Below, piece after piece: positions 1 through 8,105 of a DNA stretch of 64,000 nucleotides. The notes beneath the pieces are model-generated. The model saw only the letters and a list, made by a program, of their open reading frames with translations, did not search any database and was not told the origin of the DNA. The first letter of the stretch is position 1; every line of letters starts with the position of its first letter. The translations under genes were made by a program, and so were the position numbers. Source of the stretch: an uncultured Cryomorphaceae bacterium (GTDB taxonomy: Bacteria > Bacteroidota > Bacteroidia > Flavobacteriales > Schleiferiaceae); the NCBI GenBank assembly GCA_937120475.1, contig CAKZJV010000007.1, positions 1,194,068-1,258,067 on the forward strand, in the 5' to 3' direction.

Positions 1-44
1 CAGGGTAATATAAAACGTTTGAAAAATTTTGGAGCGTTCCACCA

Positions 45-266
45 TTAAAGATCTAAAACCGAGGTGCGAGAGCTTTGCACGTAGTCCTTAACCTTTATCC
101 AAAAAGCGAGAAACAGGTAAATCAACAGGGGCGAACCCAAGGTAATACATGAGGTGTAGATGAAATAGAGACGCACCACAGACGGACGGATACCGATGCG
201 ATCACCCAGGCGGGTACATACTTCAAAACCTCTTCTTTCGCAATAATCCCGAACTTTATTGATCAT
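45..266 (-). CDS. PspC-domain small membrane protein
   Basis: This 73-residue protein is a minimal PspC-domain protein. Residues 1-30 carry the typical cytoplasmic stretch with RLGDRIGIRPSVVRL, followed by one or two hydrophobic segments (about 33-60). PspC domains are known in phage-shock or envelope-stress systems, where they sit in the inner membrane and hold or sense partners; here no other psp gene is nearby. The start codon overlaps the end of the DUF2851 gene upstream by 11 bases, so the two are probably cotranscribed and translationally coupled. What follows beyond position 44 in the window is too short to judge. The family call is confident; the cellular role is not known. Confidence 0.8.
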   Translation of the reverse strand: MINKVRDYCERRGFEVCTRLGDRIGIRPSVVRLYFIYTSCITLGSPLLIYLFLAFWIKVKDYVQSSRTSVLDL

Positions 267-1536
267 CTTTTTTCTTCAGTATATCAGTTCCGATGGCGCA
301 ATTTAAACATTTTTTAGGCTTGCAATAATGCTTAGAAAGCTGCGCTACGGCCTGTGAATCAAGGGCACTTTTTATTGGAAATCCCAATTCCTTATACATA
401 CGAACTACCTTATTGTTCTCTGCCTTCATCTGGTCCAGAAGATCTATAGCCCGTTGCTTATAGAAGGGCTCATCTTTAAACAAGCCATAGACAAAGAGAA
501 AAGGAATAATCACATTAATCACCAGTATGTCACGAAACTGAGTACCTATTTCCCCGATTTTTTGTTCGGTGAAGGAACCTAAACGGTAGTGGTGGTTCCA
601 GTAGTCTGTAACCTCAACCGAGAGTAAATTGTACATCTGTTCAATGGTGCCGGTTTGTATAATTTGGGAAAACAGGTTAGCATGCTTACAAATTAATGCC
701 GCTAGTTGCGCCATTCTCAGTGAAGGAAAAGCGGCCGGACGAAGGCGCGCAAACTTCCAAACGGAAGGCTCCATTGACTTGAGATTGTATTTGTGGCTTA
801 AAAAGCGGTATTCCCGGGCCAGGGCCCTGCTGTAATCATCTTTGGGCTCCTCCAGCATACCGGCTGTTCCGAAAAATAAGGCTTCCAACTGATCTATGCG
901 TTGCTGATGTTTGTGAACTACAACCCAGGACAGGTGCCGCGCCAGCACCTCCATCGGGCCCTCATTTATTTTCAACCCAAAACCACGACAAAGCCAGTGG
1001 TAAAAGGTAGCGTTCCAATCGTTTTGATTTTGTGACATGAGGCCGGAAATTATACCAGCTTTAGAACTCAACCTTTCTATTGAAACTGTTTCCAGCATCT
1101 TTTCCACGATGAAAGGATCAATTGTGGGCAAGTGTCGCTGGCAGGGAATGGGCGATTGATTATTCAGTAAACGTTCATAACGCCAGTACAGGCTTTCATC
1201 AAACCGGCCTTGGAGAGATAAAGTGGGCAAGATTATGCCCCTCGCATTTTGTACTTCGGAGTCATGCTCATAAACCACATGAAGAATAACGTTGTTGTAG
1301 GCCCGGTCATCCTGATGAGCATGACGGTTCCAATCTGAGCTTCTTACATGAATCTCAATATTACCCACCCAAAGTTGATCCCCTATTTGAACGCGTGCAT
1401 CGGAAAAGTCAGGGCCTGCATCGTGATTTTGATACCCAAAACGGTGAATGACCAATGGTTCTCCTTCGATTGTAGAAAGTTGTAAGGGTTTAAATTTCTT
1501 TTGTCTCCAGATGTAGTGCAGGAAGTCTTCGGTCAT
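256..1536 (-). CDS. DUF2851 family protein
   Basis: A 426-residue protein of the DUF2851 family, common in Bacteroidota and without an established function. The N-terminal half has the characteristic conserved run around residues 30-100 (NHDAGPDFSDARV, then GNIEIHVRSSDWNRH and an ILHVVYEHD strand), which is rich in acidic residues and histidines and looks like a nuclease-like fold. That resemblance is my inference from residue pattern only. The C-terminus ends in a small cysteine cluster (CKPKKCLNCAIG) that could bind a metal. No signal peptide is seen. It is the first gene of a two-gene operon with the PspC protein. Confidence 0.75.
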   Translation of the reverse strand: MTEDFLHYIWRQKKFKPLQLSTIEGEPLVIHRFGYQNHDAGPDFSDARVQIGDQLWVGNIEIHVRSSDWNRHAHQDDRAYNNVILHVVYEHDSEVQNARGIILPTLSLQGRFDESLYWRYERLLNNQSPIPCQRHLPTIDPFIVEKMLETVSIERLSSKAGIISGLMSQNQNDWNATFYHWLCRGFGLKINEGPMEVLARHLSWVVVHKHQQRIDQLEALFFGTAGMLEEPKDDYSRALAREYRFLSHKYNLKSMEPSVWKFARLRPAAFPSLRMAQLAALICKHANLFSQIIQTGTIEQMYNLLSVEVTDYWNHHYRLGSFTEQKIGEIGTQFRDILVINVIIPFLFVYGLFKDEPFYKQRAIDLLDQMKAENNKVVRMYKELGFPIKSALDSQAVAQLSKHYCKPKKCLNCAIGTDILKKKDDQ

Positions 1537-1580
1537 CCCTTAAATATAGAAAAATACAATGGGTGCTTTTTTATTTTTAA

Positions 1581-1618
1581 TGTTTAAACATCAATGTTTA
1601 AACATCAATGTTTAAACG
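1581..1618. repeat. Three 14-bp-spaced TGTTTAAACA palindromes (putative operator)
   Basis: Perfect 10-bp palindromes TGTTTAAACA lie at 1581-1590 and 1595-1604, and a third copy with one change (TGTTTAAACG) lies at 1609-1618. The repeat unit is 14 bp. The last copy abuts the -7 box of the YceI gene, so a bound protein would block RNA polymerase. The MarR gene downstream of YceI is the natural candidate for the binding protein; that is inference. Confidence 0.7.
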
Positions 1619-1626
1619 TATATTTG
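1619..1626 (+). promoter_or_regulatory. Bacteroidota -7 promoter box of YceI
   Basis: TATATTTG matches the known Bacteroidota -7 consensus TAnnTTTG and lies 23 bases before the YceI start codon at 1650. The region where a -33 element would sit falls inside the palindrome array. Confidence 0.65.
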
Positions 1627-1649
1627 CTTGAACAAAAATTTAAAACACT

Positions 1650-2207
1650 ATGGAAACTTCCACACCAAGTAAGATAGACGTAACTGGCAAATGGGCCATT
1701 GACCCCGCCCATACCAACATTGATTTTGCGGTGGACCACCTCGTTATTTCAAGAGTTAACGGTAGCTTCGAAAAGTTTGACGGCTCCATCAGCAATGAAA
1801 ACGGAGCTTTTGAAGATTCGCAAATTGAATTCCGTATCGATACCGCTTCCATCAGCACCCGCAATGAAATGCGCGACACGCATCTGAAGAGCGATGACTT
1901 TTTCAATTCTGAAAAGTTCCCTCACATTCAATTAAGGAGTTCATCTGTCACCCAAAATGGTGAAGGCCAATACACCTTAAGGGGTGATCTTACCATCCGG
2001 GACGTAACCAGGCCGGTTGAATTTGATTTGAAGTGGGGTGGTATGGCCAAGGATGGTTATGGCAACACCAAAATGGGATTTCGCGCACGCACCGAAATTG
2101 ACCGTTTTGACTATAATTTGAAATGGAACCAACTTACCGAAGCAGGAGGTATGACGGTGGGCCGAAAGGTTGAGATAGTGGCTAACCTGCAATTCGCAAA
2201 ACAATAA
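1650..2207 (+). CDS. YceI family protein
   Basis: A 185-residue YceI-family protein, a lipocalin-like beta barrel known to bind polyisoprenoid or other lipidic ligands. The family signature is visible: an N-terminal WAIDPAHTNIDFAVDHL, the middle SDDFFNSEKFPHIQL, and the C-terminal GFRARTEIDRFDYNLKWN. No signal peptide is present, so unlike the classical periplasmic member it should stay in the cytoplasm. It is followed 56 bases later by a MarR-family regulator and is preceded by a triple palindrome, so it is probably the main target of that regulator. A second, lipoprotein-type YceI with one copy of the same box lies at 38436-39140. Confidence 0.88.
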   Translation: METSTPSKIDVTGKWAIDPAHTNIDFAVDHLVISRVNGSFEKFDGSISNENGAFEDSQIEFRIDTASISTRNEMRDTHLKSDDFFNSEKFPHIQLRSSSVTQNGEGQYTLRGDLTIRDVTRPVEFDLKWGGMAKDGYGNTKMGFRARTEIDRFDYNLKWNQLTEAGGMTVGRKVEIVANLQFAKQ

Positions 2208-2228
2208 TTAAAAGTTTGAATTATCTTT

Positions 2229-2260
2229 CTACCTCCCTTTAAGAGGGGGGGTAGATTTTT
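2229..2260 (+). terminator. Hairpin between YceI and MarR genes
   Basis: CTACCTCCC pairs with GGGGGGTAG around a short loop and is followed by ATTTTTTAT. It can terminate or attenuate transcription so that the regulator gene is read less than YceI. The stem includes a G-T pair, so strength is uncertain. Confidence 0.55.
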
Positions 2261-2263
2261 TAT

Positions 2264-2719
2264 ATGGGACTATCGGAAGACATCAAACAATCGAAATTCA
2301 AGAGCTTTCGCCAAAAAGCAGCCATTAATATTATTTATACCAATAATTGGCTTTCGGAAAGAATGCGGGACCTTCTCTCGGATGAAGACCTTACACCGCA
2401 ACAGTTCAACGTGCTTCGCATTTTGAGGGGAAGTGCCCCGAAACCTTTGAGCACCCTGCAAATACGTGAACGGATGCTGGACAAAATGAGTGATACTTCA
2501 CGCATCGTGGACCGCCTTATTAAAAAACAACTGGTTTCCAAAAAAACCTGCAAAAACGATAAGAGACTGGTGGATATCAGCATTACCGATAACGGCTTGA
2601 ACCTCCTCACCCGTTTGGATCAACACACTACCCAGGTGGAAGATAGCATGGCGAACCTTACCGAGGCCGAGGCTGAAATGCTAAGCAACTTATTGGATAA
2701 ACTACGGGCTATTAAGTAG
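2264..2719 (+). CDS. MarR family transcriptional regulator
   Basis: A 151-residue winged-helix regulator of the MarR family. Helices at about 20-45 precede the DNA-binding part (PQQFNVLRILRGS, then the recognition region near residues 65-90 with SDTSRIVDRLIKKQLVSKK), the wing follows with NDKRLVDISITDNG, and a C-terminal dimerisation helix ends the protein. MarR proteins bind palindromes as dimers and often regulate their own operon in response to a small ligand. The triple TGTTTAAACA array upstream of the preceding YceI gene is the likely operator. The pairing of YceI with MarR is a common arrangement in this phylum. Confidence 0.88.
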   Translation: MGLSEDIKQSKFKSFRQKAAINIIYTNNWLSERMRDLLSDEDLTPQQFNVLRILRGSAPKPLSTLQIRERMLDKMSDTSRIVDRLIKKQLVSKKTCKNDKRLVDISITDNGLNLLTRLDQHTTQVEDSMANLTEAEAEMLSNLLDKLRAIK

Positions 2720-2725
2720 CCCTAA

Positions 2726-3763
2726 TTAACGGACCAGGGTAACGTGGCCGTGGAAAGGGTGAAGTGTACCGTGAAAATCTTCCACCACAATTTTATACAC
2801 GTAAACATCCTGTTTACATTTTTGGCCTTGGTAATATCCCGACCAGCCTTCTATGGCATCGGTCTCCGTCCAGGTATGTAATAAAGTTCCCCAACGATCG
2901 TGTATCTGTGCGGTATAATGTTTCATTCCTACGCCTTTAAATTCGAAGATGTCATTAATACCATCATCATTTGGCGTGAAGGCGTTGGGTATGTGCACGG
3001 CAAACTCGTCCATCACAAATATCTTACGCTTTAGTGTGTCAATACAGTTTCCGGAAGTTACCAGTTGTAGTATGTTATGCTCACCTTGCTGGGTAAACTG
3101 GTGCTCAAGATAATAACCCCGCCCCGCCTCATTGTTATTAATAACCCATTGCACGCTTTGTGCGGTGTTACCGGTGTAGAATAAATCTACCCTGGTATTT
3201 ATCCGGATGGTATCCGGTAGGTCATGGATAGCGGCAATTGGCGGATCCATCACTCTTATGCGATGGTAAAAAGTGTCATTCTTGCAAGGGCCATTAAGGG
3301 CAACCAGGTAAATAAGCGTGTCGTTCTGCGGGATCAGTTTGAGGGTTTCCTTGGTTTTGCCACCCACCCACTCAAAATTGGGCCCTGCCCTACCCTGCAG
3401 GATAACCTCTTCACCCCGGCATACTTCTACCGGTCCTTCAATAAGTGCATAGTCAGGCAACGATAAATACACAAAGGCGTTAACCGGATCTCCCACGCAA
3501 CCGTTGCTATCGGTTTCGGTTACGGAAACTGGAAAAAAGCCCGGTGTATCTCCCCATTTTACCAATACGTCATTGGATCCGAAACCGGAAAGAATGTTGC
3601 CGCCTATTACGCTCCAATTGTAAGTAGAACCCGGTGTTCCTGGTACTGCCAGGTGTGAAGGATTACCAATGATACAAATGGTATCCAACACCGATGTTTG
3701 AGCCTTTGCAAAAGGAGCGTAAAGCGCCATAAGTAATAACCCTATGACTGCTTTACGCTTCAA
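2726..3763 (-). CDS. Secreted PKD-like protein with gliding/T9SS C-terminal domain
   Basis: A 345-residue secreted protein. Residues 1-21 are a signal peptide ending at AKAQ. Residues 25-250 hold Ig/PKD-like strands with repeated cysteines. Residues 255-345 form a gliding-motility-associated C-terminal domain (CHU_C, type B T9SS signal): IPNAFTPNDDGINDIFEFKG, then DRWGTLL, GWSGYYQG and a final DVYVYKI strand. T9SS cargo with this domain is exported across the outer membrane and usually remains at the surface. The start codon is TTG, since no ATG is available after the in-frame upstream stop. It is the last gene of a three-gene secreted operon, 9 bases after the preceding gene. Ligand or role is unknown. 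Confidence 0.85.
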   Translation of the reverse strand: MKRKAVIGLLLMALYAPFAKAQTSVLDTICIIGNPSHLAVPGTPGSTYNWSVIGGNILSGFGSNDVLVKWGDTPGFFPVSVTETDSNGCVGDPVNAFVYLSLPDYALIEGPVEVCRGEEVILQGRAGPNFEWVGGKTKETLKLIPQNDTLIYLVALNGPCKNDTFYHRIRVMDPPIAAIHDLPDTIRINTRVDLFYTGNTAQSVQWVINNNEAGRGYYLEHQFTQQGEHNILQLVTSGNCIDTLKRKIFVMDEFAVHIPNAFTPNDDGINDIFEFKGVGMKHYTAQIHDRWGTLLHTWTETDAIEGWSGYYQGQKCKQDVYVYKIVVEDFHGTLHPFHGHVTLVR

Positions 3764-3772
3764 GTATTTGGC

Positions 3773-4396
3773 CTATTGGTAGTGGAAAATAGCCCCGGTG
3801 CTTGGCTTACCATAGGTGAAGATAACGGCCGAAGGCAGTGACAGACTATCAGCCGCACATCCGTTGGCATCCGTTAAGCTCGTAATATCTATAGTAGTAG
3901 GATTGGCGAAGGGCGGTAACGATACTACATAAGGACTGGCGGTTGCTGTATCAGTGTAGGCATTGGTGCCATCCGTATAGTCAAAAATCCAGGGAGCTGT
4001 ACCGGTAAAAGTCAGCGTCATTTGCGATGCGGTATTAACACACACTGAATCGCCCACAGCCGCTACAGTAGGAAGCGGGGAGATTACAATATCCAACATC
4101 ACTGAATCACCCACACAGCCTCCGGCCGTAGTTTCCACCGCGTAAAGAGTATAAGTTCCGGTGGTGGTACCCCAGTCGATTTGGATTAAACTGTCGTTCG
4201 GTGCAATGGAATTGTCAATGGTTCCTGCAGCAGGATCGGACAAACTCCAGGTATAGGTACTACTGGCATCAGGATTCATAATACCATAATACACATCCTG
4301 GCTGCCTGCACATACCGTATCGGTGGCCGTTGAGGTGGTTTGCGCCATAATAGACACAGAGAACAAAAGTCCCAGAGAAATAAAAATTGCTTTCAT
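3773..4396 (-). CDS. Secreted PKD-like protein
   Basis: I place the start at the internal ATG at 4396, because it gives a clean signal peptide (MKAIFISLGLLFSVSIMAQ); a 20-residue longer reading frame exists upstream but is low-complexity and polar. The mature 188 residues are Ser/Thr/Asp-rich beta strands with paired cysteines (DTVCAG, GGCVGDS, DSVCVN, NGCAADS) typical of PKD-like modules in surface proteins of this phylum. There is no T9SS C-terminal domain; instead the chain stops at STGAIFHYQ, closely resembling the last residues (TEPIFHYN) of the protein encoded just upstream. It sits in the middle of the three-gene operon. The function is unknown; adhesion is a guess. Confidence 0.7.
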   Translation of the reverse strand: MKAIFISLGLLFSVSIMAQTTSTATDTVCAGSQDVYYGIMNPDASSTYTWSLSDPAAGTIDNSIAPNDSLIQIDWGTTTGTYTLYAVETTAGGCVGDSVMLDIVISPLPTVAAVGDSVCVNTASQMTLTFTGTAPWIFDYTDGTNAYTDTATASPYVVSLPPFANPTTIDITSLTDANGCAADSLSLPSAVIFTYGKPSTGAIFHYQ

Positions 4397-4456
4397 GATA
4401 GTAGTTGTTTTAGTGAATGAATGAAGTTTTAGATTATTTGAGTTGTTAATTTTCAT

Positions 4457-5839
4457 TTAGTTATAGTGAAATATAGGTTCGGTGAGAACGCTGTTAAAGT
4501 CAGAGAAATAGCCGTACATGCACCCGCTGGTAGCTCCGCCATTTATAATGGCTGCGTGAAACAATTCGTTGGAGTTGGTAATGATGTAATTATTATCCTT
4601 TACAATTTCGGAGGTGGTAAATTGTATGCGGGCTACTTTGTATTGGCCGGTAGAGCTGCTTACGGTGTGAAAATCACTGGCACTTACCAGGTTTTTGTTG
4701 CCGTTGATCTCAAATTGTCCTTGCCCACCGGTTTTAACCAATAGCAGTAAATAAAAATCTTCATTCTTACTGCGGGTAAAGCTTACCTGGCTCGAACCGG
4801 TGCAGTAAAGGGAGGGTAGAACCGCTGCACCGGCTTCGCACCCAAAACCGGAAATGTGTAATACATATACATCTTTACTGGTAAGAATATGTAAATCAGC
4901 GTTACTTAAGGATACTTCATATTGTTCTCCCTTACTCAAAGTTACGGACGCAGTGGCTGAACCGTCCAGGTAAACATCGGTATTATCGCTAACGGCCGTA
5001 ATGTAAACCTTGTCGTCCAGGGATGAACCGGAACCATTCTGGAAAAATCCTTTAACAACTATGTATTCGCTACCAATAACGCTTACCGGGATCAGCTGGT
5101 CACCCATAATATCTTTGCATCCACCGTATGCAGAATTATGTCCTGAATCATCGGATATAGTAATGGCAATTGGTTTATCACTGGTTACCTCTGAACCTCC
5201 CAGGTGGTCAGCCCCCAGGGCCGATGTGGCCCGGGCCGAATAAGTTTGTCCCTGATCCAGGTTAATGCTAAAGGTGCTACCCGCTGAGTACCCCACAATG
5301 CTGTTGCTTACCTCAATGGTTACATTGGTATTGTCCTGGGTAGCCACAATTTCAAAACTGGAATACGGACGGGGGGTATAGGTAGCTGAGTTGTTCCAGA
5401 AAGTTTGGGCAGGGATTACAAAATGAGTGCCCAGTGCGTTGTCGGCTTTCAGCGAAAATATATCGGTATTATTACCATTGGACTTGATCTCGTAATAGGC
5501 ACTGATATCCGCTGTGCTTTGAATATAGATGCCTTTGTTGAGCACGGTATTGGGGGGTGCATTTTCAATATCGGTTATATAACTGGTCAGATTAGTGGAT
5601 TGGGTCTGGTTTGCACCCAGGCTAAAACTTATGGGGGTAAAAGAAGAATTTGCCGGTTGACTGATGGTAACTGTAGCGGCAGAGGAATAGGTAGAAACCC
5701 GTAGAAATATGGGCTGGTCAGAATGGCCCGAAGTAGCGTCAGGCGCAACAAACCAGAACTCGGTGCCCCTTTGGGCTGCCGCACCCAAGGCATACAACAA
5801 GAAAAATAAGATTAAGGATATTTTGTAGCTGTTGTTCAA
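4457..5839 (-). CDS. Secreted protein with IgGFc-binding-like domain
   Basis: A 460-residue secreted protein. Residues 1-23 are a signal peptide ending in GAAAQ. Most of the mature chain matches the IgGFc-binding N-terminal domain family (RGTEFWFVAPD, later GIYIQSTADISAYYE, SFEIVATQDNTNVTIE, SDKPIAITISDDSG and KDIMGDQLIPVSVIGSEY), a beta-rich module of bacterial surface proteins named after a human mucin-like protein. Real antibody binding is not implied. The start codon is TTG at 5839. No T9SS domain is present; it ends in TEPIFHYN. It is the first gene of the secreted operon, with a 352-base upstream gap. Likely a surface adhesin component, by inference. Confidence 0.78.
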   Translation of the reverse strand: MNNSYKISLILFFLLYALGAAAQRGTEFWFVAPDATSGHSDQPIFLRVSTYSSAATVTISQPANSSFTPISFSLGANQTQSTNLTSYITDIENAPPNTVLNKGIYIQSTADISAYYEIKSNGNNTDIFSLKADNALGTHFVIPAQTFWNNSATYTPRPYSSFEIVATQDNTNVTIEVSNSIVGYSAGSTFSINLDQGQTYSARATSALGADHLGGSEVTSDKPIAITISDDSGHNSAYGGCKDIMGDQLIPVSVIGSEYIVVKGFFQNGSGSSLDDKVYITAVSDNTDVYLDGSATASVTLSKGEQYEVSLSNADLHILTSKDVYVLHISGFGCEAGAAVLPSLYCTGSSQVSFTRSKNEDFYLLLLVKTGGQGQFEINGNKNLVSASDFHTVSSSTGQYKVARIQFTTSEIVKDNNYIITNSNELFHAAIINGGATSGCMYGYFSDFNSVLTEPIFHYN

Positions 5840-6191
5840 GTTCGTTTCCCCCTTAAATACTTCCTTGGCTCAACGCCTGTGACAAATAAATATGAAATAA
5901 AATGGCTTATTTTAAAAAACTCATTACCAGAACCTTAATACAATTACAGCATAATAATTGGCCATAATGTTTCATTATTTTTGTGATTATTGTTCTTGGC
6001 GCTTTCCCTAATTTCTTCTAAATCAAAAACTTTGACTCTACGCATTCTTACATGTCCGCCCAAGGCACCTACATGTACGATATTCCTTTCAGTTCGGATT
6101 GCTAAATTAAAGATTTTTCTGACAAAATAAACCTACAAAACGAGTTTTTGTCAGAAGAAAAAAAAGGGGGGGGGGATTTAGAATAGTAGTT
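5840..6191. other. Intergenic region with inverted repeat and G10 tract
   Basis: This 352-base gap separates pyrF from the secreted-protein operon and must hold the operon promoter on the minus strand; I could not find an exact TAnnTTTG box. It contains a perfect 11-bp inverted repeat at 6117-6127 and 6146-6156 (TTCTGACAAAA / TTTTGTCAGAA, 18-base loop) and, next to it, a run of about eight A followed by ten G (6166-6175). I see no open reading frame with coding character here. Confidence 0.6.
6117..6156 (-). terminator. Inverted repeat downstream of pyrF
   Basis: An 11-bp perfect inverted repeat begins 36 bases past the pyrF stop. On the minus strand it lacks a clean U-tract after the second arm (AAATCT), so it may be a weak or Rho-assisted terminator, or a binding site, rather than a classical intrinsic terminator. 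Confidence 0.4.
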
Positions 6192-7022
6192 TTAAACTAC
6201 AAATGCCTGCATTTGGGCTTGTAGCTTTGAGGCTGCCTTTTGAGCCTCTTCGGCAAAATCCCTTTGATCAGAAGCGTAAATTATTCCGCGAGAGGAGTTT
6301 ATAAGCAGATTGGGTTCCTGCCCCATCCCGTATTTCAACACCTCCTGAAGATTTCCTCCCTGTGCGCCTACCCCCGGTATCAAAAGGAAGTGTTCCGGGA
6401 TAATGTTTCTTATTTTTTTGAGGTATTCCGCCTGGGTTGCCCCTACCACGTACATCATGTTCTCAGGGGTTCCCCATTCACTGCTGATGCGTAACACCTT
6501 TTCATAAAGCATCTCTGGTTCAGAGAGCTTATAGGTATTCAGGGAAGTGGTTTGAAAGTCAGTAGCTCCGGGATTAGAGGTAAGCGCCAGAAGTATCACC
6601 CATTTCCCTTCTACCTGAAGGAAAGGTTTTACCGAATCTGACCCCATGTAAGGGGCTACTGTAATACTGTGGAAATTTAATTTTTTTAAAAAACCTTCAG
6701 CGTACCTTAAGGAAGTGTTTCCAATGTCACCCCGTTTGGCATCGGCAATGGTGAAAATATCCGGATACTCACGATTCAGGTAGTTAATGGTTTTTTCCAG
6801 GCTTTGCCAACCGGATAAGCCGTAGGCTTCATAAAATGCAATGTTAGGCTTGTAGGCCACCGTGTACCTATGCGTGGCATCAATAATAGCCTTATTGAAC
6901 TCAAAGAGGGGGTCTTCAGAACTTTTGAGATGATCCGGTATTTTGTCCAGGTCGGTGTCCAAACCTATACAAAGCATTGATTTTTTCTGGCGGATTTGTT
7001 CCTGAAGTTCTTGCCTGGTCAT
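6192..7022 (-). CDS. pyrF: Orotidine 5'-phosphate decarboxylase
   Basis: A 276-residue OMP decarboxylase of the longer type-2 family, which converts orotidine monophosphate to UMP in the last step of pyrimidine synthesis. The catalytic motif [11 protein letters not shown] is at residues 94-104, with the Asp-Lys-Asp set expected for the family. The N-terminal [12 protein letters not shown] and the phosphate-binding VGATQAEYL and [11 protein letters not shown] regions are present. It starts 3 bases after the prfA stop codon, in a purM-prfA-pyrF operon that couples purine synthesis, translation termination and pyrimidine synthesis. Intact and of normal length. Confidence 0.95.
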   Translation of the reverse strand: MTRQELQEQIRQKKSMLCIGLDTDLDKIPDHLKSSEDPLFEFNKAIIDATHRYTVAYKPNIAFYEAYGLSGWQSLEKTINYLNREYPDIFTIADAKRGDIGNTSLRYAEGFLKKLNFHSITVAPYMGSDSVKPFLQVEGKWVILLALTSNPGATDFQTTSLNTYKLSEPEMLYEKVLRISSEWGTPENMMYVVGATQAEYLKKIRNIIPEHFLLIPGVGAQGGNLQEVLKYGMGQEPNLLINSSRGIIYASDQRDFAEEAQKAASKLQAQMQAFVV

Positions 7023-7025
7023 AAC

Positions 7026-8099
7026 TTATGCTTCTGATCCTTCTTTGAGCCGTTCTGCATTCTCGGCTATTTTAAGCTCATCAATAAATTGTTGGACTTC
7101 ACCGTTCAACACTTCGGATAAGTTGTAAACGGTAAGGTTAATACGGTGATCGGTTACCCTGCCCTGTGGAAAGTTATAGGTACGGATTTTAGCCGAGCGA
7201 TCACCGGTAGATACCATGGATTTACGCTGGCTGGAAACCTGCTCATTGTGTTTTTGCAGTTCCTGCTCATAGAGCTTGGTTCTCAGCATTTGCATAGCCC
7301 GCTCGCGGTTGGCAAGCTGCGAACGCTCCACCTGGCACACCACCACAATTCCCGAAGGCTTGTGGGTAAGCTGTACTTTGGTTTCTACCTTGTTCACGTT
7401 TTGTCCTCCGGCTCCTCCTGAACGGGAGGTTTGCATTTCAATATCAGCCGGGTTAAGCTCTACATCCACTTCCTCGGCTTCCGGTAAAACGGCTACTGTA
7501 GCTGCTGAAGTGTGCACACGTCCCTGGGTTTCTGTATCGGGCACCCTTTGTACACGGTGTACGCCTGACTCAAATTTAAGCGTGCCATAAACGTCTTCAC
7601 CATTCACTTCCAAAACCACCTCTTTATAGCCACCAACCGTGCCCTCGCTGACGTCCACCACGGCATACTTCCAGCCCTTTTGTTCGATATAGCGGGTGTA
7701 CATTTTATAAAGGTCACCGGCAAAAAGTGAGGCTTCATCACCCCCCGTACCGGCCCGAATCTCCAAAATGGCGTTCTTTTCGTCTTCAGGGTCTTTGGGT
7801 ATCAGCATCCATTTAATCTTCTCCTCCAGCTCTTCCAGTTCCGGTTCTTTTTCTGCCAGCTCCATCTGGGCCATTTCCTTTAACTCGGGATCATTACCAC
7901 TGCTGATAATACTCTTGGCCTCGGCTATGTTGGACTTAAGGTCTATATACTCTTTCCTCACCTTAACCAGGGGTTCCAGCTCTTTGTACTCTTTATTGAG
8001 TTTGATGTATCGCTTTTGATCAGAAATAACATCGGGTTGTATAATGAGGTCGTTCACCTCATCAAACCGTTGTTTTATAGCGTTCAGTTTGTCTTCCAT
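7026..8099 (-). CDS. prfA: Peptide chain release factor 1
   Basis: A 357-residue class I release factor. The catalytic GGQ motif is at residues 231-233 inside [20 protein letters not shown]1 rather than RF2 is indicated by PDT at residues 187-189 in the tripeptide anticodon position (PxT type, reading UAA and UAG), followed by the RF1-like [15 protein letters not shown]. The RF1 N-terminal helical domain is complete and there is no programmed frameshift of the prfB kind. It is six bases downstream of purM and three upstream of pyrF in the same operon. It acts in the ribosomal A site to release finished chains. Confidence 0.96.
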   Translation of the reverse strand: MEDKLNAIKQRFDEVNDLIIQPDVISDQKRYIKLNKEYKELEPLVKVRKEYIDLKSNIAEAKSIISSGNDPELKEMAQMELAEKEPELEELEEKIKWMLIPKDPEDEKNAILEIRAGTGGDEASLFAGDLYKMYTRYIEQKGWKYAVVDVSEGTVGGYKEVVLEVNGEDVYGTLKFESGVHRVQRVPDTETQGRVHTSAATVAVLPEAEEVDVELNPADIEMQTSRSGGAGGQNVNKVETKVQLTHKPSGIVVVCQVERSQLANRERAMQMLRTKLYEQELQKHNEQVSSQRKSMVSTGDRSAKIRTYNFPQGRVTDHRINLTVYNLSEVLNGEVQQFIDELKIAENAERLKEGSEA

Positions 8100-8105
8100 G
8101 CTTCA

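Noticed and set aside
2726-5839. Possible T9SS sorting domain in all three operon proteins
   Set aside because: Only the last protein shows a full C-terminal domain; the other two end without one.
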